From positions 1 through 53,219 of the forward strand of contig JAJDBG010000154.1 in assembly GCA_029261475.1 (NCBI GenBank): 53,219 bases of DNA, read 5' to 3'. A program made the position numbers and the translations under genes. This document shows positions 51,968 to 53,219 of the stretch, one piece after another. Below the pieces are notes generated by a model that worked only from the letters and a program-made list of their open reading frames with translations, was not told the origin of the DNA and did no database searches. Position 1 is the stretch's first letter, and the number at the start of each line of letters is the position of its first letter. Source of the DNA: Nitrospinaceae bacterium (GTDB lineage: Bacteria; Nitrospinota; Nitrospinia; Nitrospinales; VA-1).

Positions 51968-53219
51968 ATGAATTTAATGAAACTGGGCGAACAGGCCCTT
52001 GCAAAAAATACCTCGCTCACAAAAATTTCGAGCCCAAAGCTCGGGAAAAAATCGAGTGTTTCCAACAAGCGACGACGCAGACAGGTTTTTCAGACCTTCG
52101 CCAAACCCGGACGAGGCTTGGCTGTATTTGTCCTCTTTCTCGTTCAGCTCATCGGACTCTTGCCTGCTATCGTTTTCGCTTTGCCGTCCAACCCTGCTGT
52201 ACAAGCAGGCTCTGCGACAACGACCCAGAACTCGGCAACCCAACTCACCGTCAATCAAAGTTCACAAAAAGCGATCATCAACTGGGACTCCTTCAGCATC
52301 GCCAATCCTGAGCAAGTCGATTTTCAATTATCGCACGGTGCCAGCGGCGTCACACTGAACCGCGTGATCGGCGACGACCCTTCAAATATTTTCGGAAAGT
52401 TGACCTCCAACGGACAGTTCATGCTCATCAACCCCAACGGGATTCTCTTTGGGAAAAATTCCCAGGTCGACGTCAACGGTCTCGTAGCCACGACCAGCGA
52501 CATATCCAATTCCGACTTCATGGCCGGGAACTATAATTTCAGCATCGCTCCCGACATCGCCCGAAGCATCATCAACCGAGGCACGCTCAATGTAGCCAAC
52601 GGCGGCCTGCTAGCAATGGTCGCGCCCGGCGTTGCCAATGAAGGAATCATCAACGCCAAATTGGGAAGAGTCTCCCTTGCGGGTGCGAACACCTTCACCC
52701 TCGACTTGTATGGCGATCAATTGGTCAACCTCGGACTCAACAGTCAGGTGACAGAAAAAGTGATCGGTCCCGACGGCGAGGAACTCAACTCTCTGCTCTC
52801 CAATTCAGGCAGTATTTTCGCCGACGCAGGAATCGTTCGTCTCGACGTCAACTCAGCCAAAGACATCGTAGACAATGTCGTCAATATGGACGGTGTCATT
52901 CAGGCACAATCCTTTCAACAAAAAAACGGCAAGATCATCCTCTCTGGAGGCAGTGCAGGAAACGTTCAAGTCAGCGGAACTCTCGATGCCACGGGCTATG
53001 CCCAAAATGAAACAGGCGGAACGGTTCACCTTCTGGGAGAAAATCTCAACCTGCTCGGCGGAACAAAAATCGACGTGTCCGGCGACCTCGGAGGAGGCGA
53101 AATTTTAGTCGGCGGCGACTTTCAAGGCAAAGGCAGTGTCCAGAACGCGCAGAACACGAATGTCTATTCCAACACAGAATTCTACGCCGACGCTCTGACC
53201 AGCGGCAATGGCGGACGCA
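51968..53219 (+). CDS. Two-partner secretion exoprotein (TpsA, filamentous haemagglutinin type), partial
   Basis: The gene runs off the right edge after 417 codons. A long basic N-terminal stretch (KRRRRQVFQTF) precedes the hydrophobic signal and resembles the extended signal peptides of TPS exoproteins. The TPS secretion domain follows, with VNQSSQKAIINWDSFSI and the diagnostic NPNGILFG. Beyond it are beta-helix repeats rich in Gly, Asn and Val, such as NRGTLNVANGGLLAMVAPG. TpsA proteins are usually adhesins, haemolysins or contact toxins; the effector end lies outside the window. It probably forms one transcript with tpsB. Confidence 0.93.
   Translation, partial: MNLMKLGEQALAKNTSLTKISSPKLGKKSSVSNKRRRRQVFQTFAKPGRGLAVFVLFLVQLIGLLPAIVFALPSNPAVQAGSATTTQNSATQLTVNQSSQKAIINWDSFSIANPEQVDFQLSHGASGVTLNRVIGDDPSNIFGKLTSNGQFMLINPNGILFGKNSQVDVNGLVATTSDISNSDFMAGNYNFSIAPDIARSIINRGTLNVANGGLLAMVAPGVANEGIINAKLGRVSLAGANTFTLDLYGDQLVNLGLNSQVTEKVIGPDGEELNSLLSNSGSIFADAGIVRLDVNSAKDIVDNVVNMDGVIQAQSFQQKNGKIILSGGSAGNVQVSGTLDATGYAQNETGGTVHLLGENLNLLGGTKIDVSGDLGGGEILVGGDFQGKGSVQNAQNTNVYSNTEFYADALTSGNGGR

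Noticed and set aside
1-53219. CRISPR arrays, insertion sequences, prophage or integrase genes
   Set aside because: No regularly spaced repeats, transposase motifs or attachment-like duplications were seen on reading either strand.

Overview
The window reads as one continuous stretch of a chemolithotrophic Gram-negative chromosome, cut at both ends inside a gene. The organism makes menaquinone by the futalosine route (MqnA), has a membrane pyrophosphatase and secretes through the outer membrane (TpsB/TpsA, a beta-barrel, lipoproteins). It also encodes five multihaem c-type cytochromes with 27 CXXCH sites in total. That mix, together with a DUF3386-like protein, would fit a nitrite-oxidising or related bacterium such as Nitrospinota. 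This is inference from gene content, because no rRNA or other phylogenetic marker was compared.

Layout. 1-3274 (minus): an acyl-activation cassette of AMP-forming ligase, acyl carrier protein and MBOAT acyltransferase, the last running off the left edge. 3273-5521 (plus): a sulfatase-like membrane enzyme and a membrane protein, whose first start codon interlocks with that of the ligase. 5533-7031 (minus): mqnA overlapping a PhoB-type response regulator. 7124-9199: hppA. 9330-15781 (minus): housekeeping genes dciA-like, TPR lipoprotein, LolB-like lipoprotein, ispE, tRNA-Gln, prs, rplY, pth. 15996-20258 (minus): dapF, dapA, dapB, then an MsrP-like molybdoenzyme and an FGE-fold lipoprotein.

20741-31269 (minus) is the electron-transfer core. 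One tightly coupled four-gene operon encodes a double-cNMP-domain protein with four [4Fe-4S] clusters, a dihaem-b membrane protein, a decahaem cytochrome c with an unusual cytoplasmic Cys-rich tandem repeat, and a membrane-anchored flavin/[2Fe-2S] reductase. Together these form a plausible route from cytoplasmic NAD(P)H and Fe-S carriers across the inner membrane to periplasmic haems, or the reverse. Just upstream, a pentahaem cytochrome, an outer-membrane beta-barrel and a tetrahaem c554-like cytochrome form a separate transcription unit that resembles a porin-cytochrome conduit.

31620-31877: tRNA-Asp and tRNA-Val. 32226-35954 (plus): a PilZ-like protein, a GAF-GAF-degenerate-GGDEF protein fused by overlap to mreB, a Cys-rich protein and a [2Fe-2S] ferredoxin. 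36099-46687: GT-C type membrane glycosyltransferases, glyQ (no glyS nearby), an RlmM-like methyltransferase, a DUF3386-like protein, a PpiC/SurA-type isomerase, and a membrane-embedded spermidine-synthase-like protein. 46726-48785 (minus): trihaem and pentahaem cytochromes preceded by a 30-residue membrane peptide. 48829-49856: a LON-domain protein and a small membrane protein. 50223 to the right edge: a two-partner secretion pair behind a candidate sigma-54 promoter.
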